DNA of 64,000 nt from Planctomycetota bacterium (GTDB lineage: Bacteria; Planctomycetota; UBA1135), in contig SHNF01000002.1 in assembly GCA_004295085.1 (NCBI GenBank), positions 620,001-684,000 of the forward strand. The letters run 5' to 3'. This document shows, in pieces, positions 18,027 to 26,627 of this stretch (within the stretch, counting starts at the first letter, position 1; every line of letters begins with the position of its first letter). A program made the translations under genes and the position numbers. The notes under the pieces are model-generated. The model searched no databases. It saw nothing but the letters and a program-made list of their open reading frames with translations, and had not been told where the DNA came from.

Positions 18027-19580
18027 TCAGAGCCCGGCACCGATCCGGTCGCCGGCCTCGATGCTGTCCGCGACGAAAAGGCTGTCCTGTGACCAGATCT
18101 GGCTGCCGGAGGAGCTCAGGGCGGTGGCGTCGCCGTAGATCACCTGCACCAGGCCGCAGTTGCTGGCGGTGCCAAGGTCCTCGTCGGGGGCGCCGATCGC
18201 CAGCGCGTCGCGGCCGGTGCCGTCGAAGTCGCCCACGGTCAGCGTCATGCCGAAGTGGTCGCCGGTCTCGACGCTGTCTCCCGCGAGCTTGTTCTGGGCC
18301 CAGTGCTGCGAGCCCGGCCCGACCAGCAGTCCGAAGAAGACGGAGCCGTAGACCACATCCACGCAGCCGCCGGCGATGCCGTTCGGCTCCACGTGGTCGT
18401 TCCAGGCGCCGATCGCGAGGTCGGTGCAGCCGTCGCCGTCGAAGTCGCCCGCGGCCAGGGCCGAGCCGAAAAGGTCGTAGGGATCGGCCTCGGTGAGCAC
18501 GAAGGTGTTGAAGATCATGCTCTGGCGGATCAGCTCGGCGCCCACGGTGCTGAGACCGGTCGGGTCGCCGTAGATCACGGCCACCATGCCGGCGTCCGTG
18601 CCGTCGGAGGTGTCCTCGTGGCCGGCGCCGATGGCCAGGTCATCGTAGCCGTCGCCGTCGAAGTCGCCCGCGGCCACCGCCTCGCCGAAGCTGTCGAAGG
18701 CTCCCGGGTCGTCGGGAAAGCTTTCACTGGCCTGATACCAGAGCTCGCTGCCGGTCGCGGAGAGTCCGGCGGTGGTGCCGAAGATCACGTGCACGGCGCC
18801 GGCGTTGAGGACCGGCCCCTGGTCCTCCTTGGGGACCGCGATGACCAGGTCGTCGCAGCCGTTGCCGTCGAAATCACCTGCGGTCAGGCGCTCTCCGAAG
18901 CCGTCGCCGCCGCCGCAGGTCTCCTGGATACCGCCGGTATTCTGGTGCCAGAACTGGCTGCCGGCGCTCGTGAGGCCGGCGCCGGATCCGTAAAGCACAT
19001 GCACGGCGCCGGCGTTGCTGGTCGTACCGATGATCGTCGTGACGTCCTCCTGGGTGGCGGCCACGGCCAGGTCGGCGTAGCCGTCGCCGTTGAAGTCGCC
19101 CGACCACAGCGCGCTCCCGAACAGGTCTCCGCTTTCGGCCGAGTCCGCGATGCCGGCACTGTCCTGGCTCCAGACCTGGGCGCCGCTCGAGCTGATGCCG
19201 TTCGGGCTTCCGAGCAGCACGGTGACGGTGCCGGCGTTCCCCAGGAGCGGCCGGCCGACGCCCTCGTTGGGCGCGCCGATGACCAGATCGTCGTAACCGT
19301 CGCCGTTGAAATCGCCGTGCGCCAGCGCCGTGCCGAAATACTCGTTGGCGGCGGCCGTCCCCGGCACGCCCGTGCTGTCCTGGGTCCAGAACTGGTCCCC
19401 GGCGGCATTGAGGCGCGACGCGGTCCCATACAGCACCATGACCGCGCCGGCGTTGACCACCCCGCCAACGTCCTCGCCCGGCACGCCGATCGCCAGGTCG
19501 TCGTAGCCGTCCCCGTCGAAGTCCTGGGGTGAGAGGGCGGTGGGGGCGACCAGGGCGGACAGAAGGGCGAGAGGCAGCAT
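18027..19580 (-). CDS. Secreted FG-GAP (integrin-alpha-like) beta-propeller protein
   Basis: A 517-residue exported protein. A signal peptide (MLPLALLSALVAPTALS) leads into seven repeats with calcium-binding loops of the form DFDGDGYDDLAIG, spaced about 65-70 residues apart: DFNGDGYDDL, DFNGDGYADL, DFDGNGCDDL, DFDGDGCTDL and relatives. Each is followed by GAPNEGVG-type and VLYGS-type segments, as in integrin alpha propellers. Practically the whole protein is one seven-bladed propeller with no extra domain. The probable role is extracellular binding or surface assembly. It lies upstream of the cytochrome operon on the same strand, with a 104-base gap and a candidate promoter between. Confidence 0.88.
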   Translation of the reverse strand: MLPLALLSALVAPTALSPQDFDGDGYDDLAIGVPGEDVGGVVNAGAVMVLYGTASRLNAAGDQFWTQDSTGVPGTAAANEYFGTALAHGDFNGDGYDDLVIGAPNEGVGRPLLGNAGTVTVLLGSPNGISSSGAQVWSQDSAGIADSAESGDLFGSALWSGDFNGDGYADLAVAATQEDVTTIIGTTSNAGAVHVLYGSGAGLTSAGSQFWHQNTGGIQETCGGGDGFGERLTAGDFDGNGCDDLVIAVPKEDQGPVLNAGAVHVIFGTTAGLSATGSELWYQASESFPDDPGAFDSFGEAVAAGDFDGDGYDDLAIGAGHEDTSDGTDAGMVAVIYGDPTGLSTVGAELIRQSMIFNTFVLTEADPYDLFGSALAAGDFDGDGCTDLAIGAWNDHVEPNGIAGGCVDVVYGSVFFGLLVGPGSQHWAQNKLAGDSVETGDHFGMTLTVGDFDGTGRDALAIGAPDEDLGTASNCGLVQVIYGDATALSSSGSQIWSQDSLFVADSIEAGDRIGAGL

Positions 19581-19673
19581 GACGGGATCTCCGGATGGCG
19601 GTTTGACCCCTCCCTTGGCAGCTCCATCAGCCGATCTAACGCCATCCTTTCCCCCACCCCGGCCGCCGCGTGA

Positions 19674-19679
19674 TACCTT
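19674..19679 (+). promoter_or_regulatory. Candidate -10 element TACCTT
   Basis: TACCTT follows TGA (TGATACCTT) and ends 15 bases before the ATG at 19695. No clear -35 box. GGAG lies between it and the start codon. Confidence 0.25.
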
Positions 19680-19694
19680 GGCGCGGAGCAGGCC

Positions 19695-21926
19695 ATGAGA
19701 GGGTCGCTTCTAGCCAGGCTCGGTCTGGTCGTGCTCGCGGCCGGGCTGGGCTGGCTGTTGCTCCGCTCCCCCCAGCCCCGCGCAGCCGGCGCCGCGGAGG
19801 CCCTGGGGCCGGCGCCGGAGCCCGGACTGAGGGGCGCGGAACTGGTGCAAGACCCGGGGCCGGCCGCCGGCGCGGTTCCCTCCGGGGGAGACGGAGGTAC
19901 CGCGCCCGGCACGAGCTCCCGCGGCCGCACGCTCGCAGAGCAGCCTTCCGACGCGTCGCCGGCCGACCTCGTGGTGCTCGTCCTCGACGCCGCGGGAGCG
20001 CCTGCCCCCGGCGTCCCCCTGAGGATCGACCCGGAAATCCCGGAGAACCACCGGGCCACAGGACCGGAGGGTCTGGCGCGCTTCCCGAACGCGCGCGCGG
20101 CCATGACCTCTGCCGGCGCCTCCTTCCGCTTGTTCCACAACCTGCCGTTCGTGCACCAGCCCGTGCTCGAGCTTGACCCGTTCGCGCTGTCGAGCGCCGT
20201 CGTCGTATCGCATCTGCCGCCCACGGGCGGAGTCGAAGTGCGGGTGAGCGAGCTCGACGGGCAGCCCGCTCCCGACGGCTCCACGGTGGAGCTCACGATC
20301 GTGAACGAGATCGAAGAAGCGGCCGACCCGCTGCGCCTCGAGCAACGATCGGGTTGGATCGCGCACGTCCGCGAGGGTCGGGCGCTGTTCCCCTACGTCG
20401 AGCTCGGGAGGAGCTGGGAAGCCTTCGCGCGCCGTCCGGAGGCGAATATCGCCTCGCGGGCGCGCGCGCCCGGGCCTTACGTGGCCGGCGGCAGCGTCCT
20501 GATCGAGGTCGTGCTGGGATCGGACCATCCCGTGGTGCGCTTCCGGGCCGTGGACGAGTCGGGCACATCCATTGCCCGCGCGCAGCTCAAGGTGGAGCGT
20601 GAAGCCCTCTTCTTTTCACAGCAGATCACGATCCAGACCGATGCAAGAGGACTGTTCCTGCTGGACGTCGACGGCAGCGACTTCTTCGGCTCCGGAGCAA
20701 TCGTCGCCAGCCACATGGACGACGACGGGACGCTGCGGCGCGGGCGCAAGGAGGTGCCGGCTTTCGCGGGTCCCGGGCTGTACGAGGGCGGTGATGTCGT
20801 CCTGGCTCCGGAGGGGATCCTCGCGAGCGGCGTGGTGGTGGACGAGCACGGAAACGCCGTGGAAGCCGCGGGAGTGCTGGCCGGAGGTGGTTTCTGGTCC
20901 TCCGGCGCCTTCGGCTTCGCACGCGGCGGCGGCGCCCACGACGACACCGATGCAAGCGGTCAATTCGAGCTCCGGGGCCTGCTCGGCCAGCCGGAATTCG
21001 ACGTCCAGGCCTTCAAGGACGAGCAGCGCTCGGAGAAGGTGCGGGCGCGCCAGGGCGACCGGAACCTGCTGCTGGTCCTCGGTGCGCGCCATTCCGTCCA
21101 CGGGCGGCTGCTGGTGGATGGCGGGATCAACCCCGGCTCCTTCGGGCTGGCCCTCCGCGACGCCGCGGGGCAGGACATCGGCCTGGACGAGACAACCATC
21201 GACGGCGAAGGCGGCTTCCGCATGTCCGGAGCACCCTCCGGCGTGTACACCCTCGCGTGCCGGCTCGGTTCCCTGACCCTGGCCGAGGTGGAGCACCTCC
21301 ACGTCGCCGGCGACACCGACGCCGGCGTGATCGACCTGCGGGGCCGGATCGCGCGCCACAGCATCGTGCTCACGGGTGCGGAGAATCCCGAGGCCTTGCG
21401 CGGGGAATGTTTCTGGCGCGCGACGGACACCGCATCCGATTGGACCAGCAGGAGATTCGAAGGGCCGGAGATCGAGATCTTGTGGCCGCACGGCGCGGTG
21501 GACGCGCGGGTCCTGCCGGAGGGCTACCGCCAGGAGGAGGTTCCCGGCCTGTCCGGCATGCGCCATGTGGCCCTGCGCCGCTCGCTCGTGGTGGTCCTCG
21601 AGCTGATCACCGACGGCGCGCTTCCGGAATACCCTTACGTGCTCGACCCGGAGCTCACCCAGGAAGGCCGGAGGGTGGCGGTGCCCGACGGAGCGCCCTA
21701 CTTCACGGCCGGAAAGCGCGTCAGCCGCTTCCTCGTCTCCGCAGCGGGCCGCGTGCGCGTCGGCTGGCATTTCGAGCATCGCGGCGAGAACTGGGCCGTC
21801 GGAGGCGGCGTGCTGCAGGGCCACGAGGTCGACATCGAGATCCACGAGTCAGGCGGGGAGCAGCGCTTCACCATCCCCCTGGACGGCGAGGCCCTGACGC
21901 AGCTCGTCCGCCAGCCGCCGTTCTGA
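19695..21926 (+). CDS. Membrane-anchored protein with carboxypeptidase-regulatory-like repeats
   Basis: A 743-residue protein with one N-terminal transmembrane helix (LARLGLVVLAAGLGWLLL, residues 5-22), then a Pro/Ala/Gly-rich linker to about residue 90. The rest is a series of beta-sandwich segments with the rhythm of carboxypeptidase regulatory-like (CarboxypepD_reg) domains: GVPLRIDPEIPENHRATGPEG, ASGVVVDEHGNAVEAAGVLA and TDASGQFELRGLLGQ. No catalytic motif is visible. Such proteins are common in Planctomycetota and are probably envelope or extracellular structural proteins. It stands alone, divergent from the FG-GAP gene and convergent with the dehydrogenase operon. Confidence 0.6.
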   Translation: MRGSLLARLGLVVLAAGLGWLLLRSPQPRAAGAAEALGPAPEPGLRGAELVQDPGPAAGAVPSGGDGGTAPGTSSRGRTLAEQPSDASPADLVVLVLDAAGAPAPGVPLRIDPEIPENHRATGPEGLARFPNARAAMTSAGASFRLFHNLPFVHQPVLELDPFALSSAVVVSHLPPTGGVEVRVSELDGQPAPDGSTVELTIVNEIEEAADPLRLEQRSGWIAHVREGRALFPYVELGRSWEAFARRPEANIASRARAPGPYVAGGSVLIEVVLGSDHPVVRFRAVDESGTSIARAQLKVEREALFFSQQITIQTDARGLFLLDVDGSDFFGSGAIVASHMDDDGTLRRGRKEVPAFAGPGLYEGGDVVLAPEGILASGVVVDEHGNAVEAAGVLAGGGFWSSGAFGFARGGGAHDDTDASGQFELRGLLGQPEFDVQAFKDEQRSEKVRARQGDRNLLLVLGARHSVHGRLLVDGGINPGSFGLALRDAAGQDIGLDETTIDGEGGFRMSGAPSGVYTLACRLGSLTLAEVEHLHVAGDTDAGVIDLRGRIARHSIVLTGAENPEALRGECFWRATDTASDWTSRRFEGPEIEILWPHGAVDARVLPEGYRQEEVPGLSGMRHVALRRSLVVVLELITDGALPEYPYVLDPELTQEGRRVAVPDGAPYFTAGKRVSRFLVSAAGRVRVGWHFEHRGENWAVGGGVLQGHEVDIEIHESGGEQRFTIPLDGEALTQLVRQPPF

Positions 21927-22010
21927 TCGGCCGGACCCCGGAGCGGCGCTCTCTGGACCGCGTGCAGGCTTGCGTGGTATCCGCCAGCGCTCCCGCTCGG
22001 GGAGCCCTTG

Positions 22011-23177
22011 TCAGAGCGGGAACTCGCCCGCAACTCTCTCCGCCTCGCCCTTCTCCGCCGTGATGCGCAAGGCGTCGATCACCTGGCGGCGTAGGCTCGC
22101 AGGCGGAGAGGCATAGACGTCCTCGACCAGGGTTTCGAGCGTGGGCGGGCCGGCTTTTTCGGCGCGCTCGACGGCGGCGGAGAGCTCGGCCGTGATCGCA
22201 TCGGCGAGCTGCTGGCGGGAGGCCTCGTCGAGCAGGTTCTGGCTCCGCAGGTAGTTCTCGAAGCGGGTGAGCGGATCCCTGCCCTTCCAGTACTCGAACT
22301 CCTCGGCGTTGCGGTAGCGGGTCGGATCGTCGCTGCTGCTGTGGCCGCCCATGCGGTAGCTGCGCAGGCACACCAGGGAAGGACCCTGGCCGGCACGGGC
22401 GCGCTCAGCGGCCGTGCGCGTCTCCTGGTAACAGGCCAGGGCATCGTTGCCGTCCACGTCCACGCCGGGCATGCCGTAGGCCACGGCCTTCGCGCCGTAG
22501 CTGCGCGCGGCCGTCTGCTTGCTGGAAGGCACGCTGATGGCCCAGGCGTTGTCGATGACGACGAAGACCACGGGCGCCTTGAAGACGGCCGCGCAGTTGA
22601 GGGCGGAGTGGAAGCCGCTGCTGCTGGTGGCGCCGTCGCCGCTGTACGCGCAGGCGATGTGCGGCTCGCGCCGGCTCTGGAAGGCCATGGCCGCGCCCAC
22701 CGCCTGCGGAAGCTGGGTACCGATCACGCTGGACCAGGACACGAAGTTCGCCGGACGCGACTGGAAGTGATTGGGCATCTGGCGGCCCTTGGCCGTGTCC
22801 TCGGCGTTGCCGTACATCTGAGCCACGAGCTCGTGCAGGGGCGCGCCGCGCTGGACGGCGACCCCGTTCTCGCGCAGCGCGGGAAAGATCCAGTCCTTGG
22901 CCCCGAAGACCGCTCCGCTGCCGTGGATCGCCGCCTCAAGGCCCATGGAGGTGCCGACGAAGCCAATGCGGCCTTGGCGCTGCAGTTTCAGGAAGCGGTC
23001 GTCGCTCAGGCGCGTGGTCAGCATCGCGCGGTGGATCGCGAGCATCTGCTCGTTGGAGGGCAGCGGGCCGTGCCTGCCCGGCAGCAGCGCGCTCCCGTCC
23101 TCCGTCAGCACCTTCACCAGGGGCACGCCGGCGATGTCGGCGGTGCGGAATGAGGAGGCGACGGCAGTCTTCCCCAC
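22011..23177 (-). CDS. 2-oxoacid dehydrogenase E1 alpha subunit, second copy
   Basis: A 388-residue thiamine-diphosphate enzyme subunit. It carries the ThDP motif as GDGATSSSGFHS, followed by VVIDNAWAISVP. The usual NN pair is DN here, a difference from the first copy. The loop RMGGHSSSDDPTRY at about 275-290 is the conserved phosphorylation-loop region of E1 alpha. The start is a GTG at 23177 that shares its G with the TAG stop of the E2 gene (TAGTG); the longer frame would run back through E2. It is the last gene of the operon and clearly paralogous to 25515-26627. It may form an alternative complex with the single E1 beta or serve a different 2-oxoacid. Confidence 0.85.
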   Translation of the reverse strand: MGKTAVASSFRTADIAGVPLVKVLTEDGSALLPGRHGPLPSNEQMLAIHRAMLTTRLSDDRFLKLQRQGRIGFVGTSMGLEAAIHGSGAVFGAKDWIFPALRENGVAVQRGAPLHELVAQMYGNAEDTAKGRQMPNHFQSRPANFVSWSSVIGTQLPQAVGAAMAFQSRREPHIACAYSGDGATSSSGFHSALNCAAVFKAPVVFVVIDNAWAISVPSSKQTAARSYGAKAVAYGMPGVDVDGNDALACYQETRTAAERARAGQGPSLVCLRSYRMGGHSSSDDPTRYRNAEEFEYWKGRDPLTRFENYLRSQNLLDEASRQQLADAITAELSAAVERAEKAGPPTLETLVEDVYASPPASLRRQVIDALRITAEKGEAERVAGEFPL

Positions 23178-24517
23178 TAGAGCAGCATGAGGCTGGGGTC
23201 TTCCAACAGCTCGCGCACGCGCACCATGAAGCGGGCGCCGTCGGCGCCGTCCACCAGACGATGGTCGATGCTGATGCTGAGCCACATGATGTCGCGCGGC
23301 ACGATCTGGTCGTTGTCCAGGACGCGCGGCAGCCGGCGCAGCTTGTGCACGCCCAGGATGGCGACGTTGGGGAAATTGATGATGGGCGTGGCCAGCACGC
23401 CGCCGATGTTGCCGGCGTTCGTGATGCTGAAGGTGCTGCCTTTCAGCTCGTCCGGCTTGATCCTGCCCTCGCGGGCGCGGGCGGCGACGTCGGCCAGCTC
23501 CGCGGCGAGCCGCAGCAGGCCCTTCAGGTGCACGTCCTCGATCACCGGCACCAGCAGGCCTCGCGGCGTGTCCACGGCCACGCCGAGGTTGACGTACTTC
23601 TTGACCACGATCTCCTGCGCCTGTTCATCCAGCTCGGCGTTGAGCTGCGGAAACTCCGCCAGCGCGATGGCGGTGGCCTTCATGATGTACGGCATGAAGG
23701 TCAGCTTCAACCCATGACGCTCGGCGATCTCCTTGGCCTTGCCGCGCGCGGCGACCAGCTCGGTGACGTCCACTTCCTCGATCAGGCTGAAATGCGCGGC
23801 CGTGTGCGTGCTGCGCGTCATCGCCTCGGCGGTGATGCGGCGCACGCCGCGGAACGGGACGCGCTCGACGTCGCGGCTGCCGGCGGTCGCAGGGAACGCA
23901 GGCAAGGGCTTGGCCGGCGGCGCCGCGGGCGCAGCTGACACCGCGCCGGCCGGGGCGGTGGCGGCGCGCACGTCCTGCGGCTGGATGCGGCCGTGGGGGC
24001 CGCTGCCGCTGACCGCAGCGAGATCCACGCCGAGCTCGCGCGCCAGCCGGCGAGTGGCCGGTGCCGCCAATACCTGCGTGCCCGTGGCGGTGGCCACTGC
24101 CGCGGCAGGGGCGGATGCGGCCGGAGCCGGCGCTGCCGCAGGAGCGTGTTGCGGAGCGGCCGGTTTCGCTGGCGCCGGCGCGGCTGCGACCGGCTTCGCC
24201 GGCGCCGCGGCGGGAGCTGGGGCAGGGGCGGCAGCCGCGGGCGCCGAGGCCGGAGGCTTGGCCGGCGCAGCGGCGGCGCCGGTCTCCAGCGCGAACAGGA
24301 CATCACCGACCTTGGCGATGTCACCTTCCTTGAACATGCGCTTTCGGAGCACGCCCGCGGCGGGGGACGGGATCTCGACCGTCGCCTTGTCCGTCATCAC
24401 TTCGACGATGGGGTCGTCCTGCTTCACGCTGGCACCTTCGGCCACGATCCAGCGCACGATTTCACCCTCGTGCACCCCCTCGCCGATGTCCGGAAGCTTG
24501 AACTCGAGTGTCGCCAT
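23177..24517 (-). CDS. Dihydrolipoamide acyltransferase (E2) of a 2-oxoacid dehydrogenase
   Basis: A 446-residue core subunit that carries acyl groups on lipoate to CoA. One lipoyl domain at residues 1-78 has the lipoylation motif MTDKATVEIPSP. An Ala/Pro-rich swinging arm follows at about 80-145. The peripheral subunit-binding domain lies at about 150-190 (ATRRLARELGVDLAAVSGSG). The catalytic domain ends with SISIDHRLVDGADGARF, containing the active-site His and Asp. The ATG at 24517 is chosen because the lipoyl domain starts there (MATLEFKLPDIGEG); the gap from the E1 beta stop is 23 bases. No E3 gene is present in the window. Pyruvate or branched-chain oxoacids are both possible substrates. 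Confidence 0.93.
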   Translation of the reverse strand: MATLEFKLPDIGEGVHEGEIVRWIVAEGASVKQDDPIVEVMTDKATVEIPSPAAGVLRKRMFKEGDIAKVGDVLFALETGAAAAPAKPPASAPAAAAPAPAPAAAPAKPVAAAPAPAKPAAPQHAPAAAPAPAASAPAAAVATATGTQVLAAPATRRLARELGVDLAAVSGSGPHGRIQPQDVRAATAPAGAVSAAPAAPPAKPLPAFPATAGSRDVERVPFRGVRRITAEAMTRSTHTAAHFSLIEEVDVTELVAARGKAKEIAERHGLKLTFMPYIMKATAIALAEFPQLNAELDEQAQEIVVKKYVNLGVAVDTPRGLLVPVIEDVHLKGLLRLAAELADVAARAREGRIKPDELKGSTFSITNAGNIGGVLATPIINFPNVAILGVHKLRRLPRVLDNDQIVPRDIMWLSISIDHRLVDGADGARFMVRVRELLEDPSLMLL

Positions 24518-24540
24518 GTCTTGGGTGAGGTCGAACGATC

Positions 24541-25518
24541 CTAGAAGTCCAGCACGCGCTCGAGTGCGTCCTGCACGCGGCGCGCGTCCGGCATGTAGTA
24601 GTGCTCCAGCGTGTTCGGGAACGGCGTATCGAAGCCGGTCACGCGCACGATGGGGGCCTGCATGTACTCGATGGCGTGCTCCGCGATCAGCGCACTGATC
24701 TCGCCGCCGTAGCCGCAGAAGCGCGGAGCCTCGTGCACCACGACCACGCGCCCGCATTCCTTGGCGTGCTCCAGCACGGCGGCCTCGTCCAGCGGGAGCA
24801 GTGTGCGCAGGTCCACGACGCGCGCCTCGCGGCCGCGCGTCTCGACCACGCGCCTGGCGGCCTCGACGCACACGGGCACCATGGCGCCGTAGCAGAACAC
24901 CACGGCGTCGCCGCCCTCGCGCACCTGGCGCGTGGAGCCCAGAGGCACGCTGTATCGGCCCTCGGGCACCTCCTCGCGGAACGCGCGGTAGATGGCCTTG
25001 GGCTCCAGGAAGATCACCGGATCAGGATCCTCGATGGACGCGATCAACAGCCCCTTGGCATCGTACGGCGTGCTCGGCACCACGACCTTCAGTCCAGGCG
25101 TGTGCGCGAAGTAGGCCTCGCCGCTCTGACTGTGGTACAGGCCGCCGCGGATGCCGCCGCCATACGGAGCGCGGATGACCATCGGCACCGTGTACTGCCC
25201 GCCGCTGCGGTAGCGCATCTTGGCGGCCTCGCTCACGATCTGGTCGAAGGCCGGGTAGATGAAGTCCTGGAACTGGATCTCGCACACCGGTCGCATGCCG
25301 TTCATGGCCAGGCCGATGCCTGCGCCCACGATGCCGTCCTCGCTCAGCGGCGTGTCGAAGCAGCGCTCCTCCCCGAACTCCCTGGTCAGGCCTTCGGTGG
25401 CCAGGAACACTCCGCCCTTGGGGCCGACGTCCTCGCCCAGCACCAGCACCGAGGGATCCTCGCGCATCTTGGTCCGGAGCGCGTCGTTGACCGCCTGCAC
25501 CAGAGTAAGCTGCGTCAC
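24541..25518 (-). CDS. 2-oxoacid dehydrogenase E1 beta subunit
   Basis: A 325-residue transketolase-type subunit that pairs with E1 alpha. It shows LTLVQAVNDALRTKMREDP at the start, VLVLGEDVGPKGGVFLATEG, then ETPLSE-like DTPLSEDGIVGAGIG and YRSGGQYTVPMVIRAPYGGG. The C-terminal transketolase domain is normal (EAPRFCGYGGEISALIAEHA). The GTG start at 25518 overlaps the stop of the upstream E1 alpha in GTGA, indicating translational coupling and 1:1 production. It is the only E1 beta in the operon, though there are two E1 alpha genes. Which oxoacid is used is unresolved; branched-chain and pyruvate complexes look alike at this level. Confidence 0.93.
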   Translation of the reverse strand: MTQLTLVQAVNDALRTKMREDPSVLVLGEDVGPKGGVFLATEGLTREFGEERCFDTPLSEDGIVGAGIGLAMNGMRPVCEIQFQDFIYPAFDQIVSEAAKMRYRSGGQYTVPMVIRAPYGGGIRGGLYHSQSGEAYFAHTPGLKVVVPSTPYDAKGLLIASIEDPDPVIFLEPKAIYRAFREEVPEGRYSVPLGSTRQVREGGDAVVFCYGAMVPVCVEAARRVVETRGREARVVDLRTLLPLDEAAVLEHAKECGRVVVVHEAPRFCGYGGEISALIAEHAIEYMQAPIVRVTGFDTPFPNTLEHYYMPDARRVQDALERVLDF

Positions 25519-26627
25519 AGCGGAAACTCTCCCTTCTCGTTCACGCCCTCGCCGCGCGAGGAGTAGTGGTGGATGCACCACTCGCGCTGCGCGCGGATGT
25601 GCTCCGGCATATCCTGGTACACGTCCGTGAAGACGGTTTCCAGCGGCGGACGGGTCTTGGCTTCGGCGGCCTTGGCCGCCTCCAGGATCACGGCGGCGCA
25701 CTCCTCGTCCAGCTGCTCGATCTGCCGTGCGTCGAGCACAGCCTCCTCCAGCAGGTACTGGCGGAAGCGCTTCAGCGGGTCCTTCTCGCGCCATTCCTCC
25801 AGCATGCCTTTGTCGACGTACCTGGTGGGGTCATCGCTGGTGGAGTGGCCTCCCATGCGCATGGTGACGGCTTCGATGAGCGTCGGCCCCTCTCCGGCGC
25901 GGGCGCGCCGCACCGCGTCGTGCACCACCTGGTACACGGCCAGGACGTCGTTGCCGTCCACGCGCACTCCCGGGATGCCGTAGGCCTCGCCCTTGATCGC
26001 GATGGTCTCGCTGGCGGTCTGCTTGTCCAGGGGGCAGCTGATGGCCCACTGGTTGTTCTGGCACAGGAAGATGGCCGGGGCACTGAACACCCCGGCGAAA
26101 TTCATGCCGCTGTGGAATCCCTGCGATGAAGTGCCGCCGTCGCCGAAGCTGATCAGGCAAACGCCGTCCTCACCGCGCTTGCGCATGGCCATGGCGATGC
26201 CCACTCCTTGCGGGATGTGCGTGCCGATGGGCGAGCTGATGGAAAGGTACCGGACCGGCTCCACGAACGAGAAGTGCACCGGCATCTGGCGGCCGCGCCC
26301 GGTGTCGGCGGCGTTGCCGAACATGTTGTCCATCATCGCTTCAGCCGGGACACCCAGGTACAAGGCCATGCCGAAGTCACGGTAGCTCGGCGCGATCCAG
26401 TCGGTCTTGCGCAGCGGCGCAGCCGCCCCAACGGACACCGCCTCGATGCCGGTGTTGGGGATCGAGAAGCCGATCTTGCCGGTGCGTTGCAGCTTCATGC
26501 AGCGGTCGTCGAAGTGCCGCGTCATGAGCATGGCCCGCAGCATGCGCAGCAACTGCTCGTGCTTGAGCTTGGGGACCTTGCCGACCTTCCGGCCGGCCGG
26601 GTCGAGAATCTGGAGGGTTGCGTTCAT
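25515..26627 (-). CDS. 2-oxoacid dehydrogenase E1 alpha subunit, first copy
   Basis: A 370-residue ThDP-binding subunit. It has the full motif GDGGTSSQGFHSGMNF followed by LCQNNQWAISCP (GDG...NN) and the loop RMGGHSTSDDPTRY. The N-terminal helix region has MLMTRHFDDRCMKLQRTGKI. The ATG at 26627 overlaps the lipA stop as ATGA, and its own stop overlaps the E1 beta start. This tight packing implies that it is the standard partner of E1 beta. It differs from the second copy in the ThDP loop and N-terminus, so the duplication is old rather than recent. Confidence 0.92.
   Translation of the reverse strand: MNATLQILDPAGRKVGKVPKLKHEQLLRMLRAMLMTRHFDDRCMKLQRTGKIGFSIPNTGIEAVSVGAAAPLRKTDWIAPSYRDFGMALYLGVPAEAMMDNMFGNAADTGRGRQMPVHFSFVEPVRYLSISSPIGTHIPQGVGIAMAMRKRGEDGVCLISFGDGGTSSQGFHSGMNFAGVFSAPAIFLCQNNQWAISCPLDKQTASETIAIKGEAYGIPGVRVDGNDVLAVYQVVHDAVRRARAGEGPTLIEAVTMRMGGHSTSDDPTRYVDKGMLEEWREKDPLKRFRQYLLEEAVLDARQIEQLDEECAAVILEAAKAAEAKTRPPLETVFTDVYQDMPEHIRAQREWCIHHYSSRGEGVNEKGEFPL

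Noticed and set aside
12724..18138. Open frame of 1804 codons on the plus strand
   Set aside because: It is antisense to the cytochrome operon, its composition is Arg/Ala/His/Gln-rich, and the minus-strand frames have clear domains.
21989..22005. Hairpin GCTCCC-GCTCG-GGGAGC between convergent genes as a terminator
   Set aside because: The short stem has no T-run on either strand, and other pairings with nearby GAGCGGG compete.
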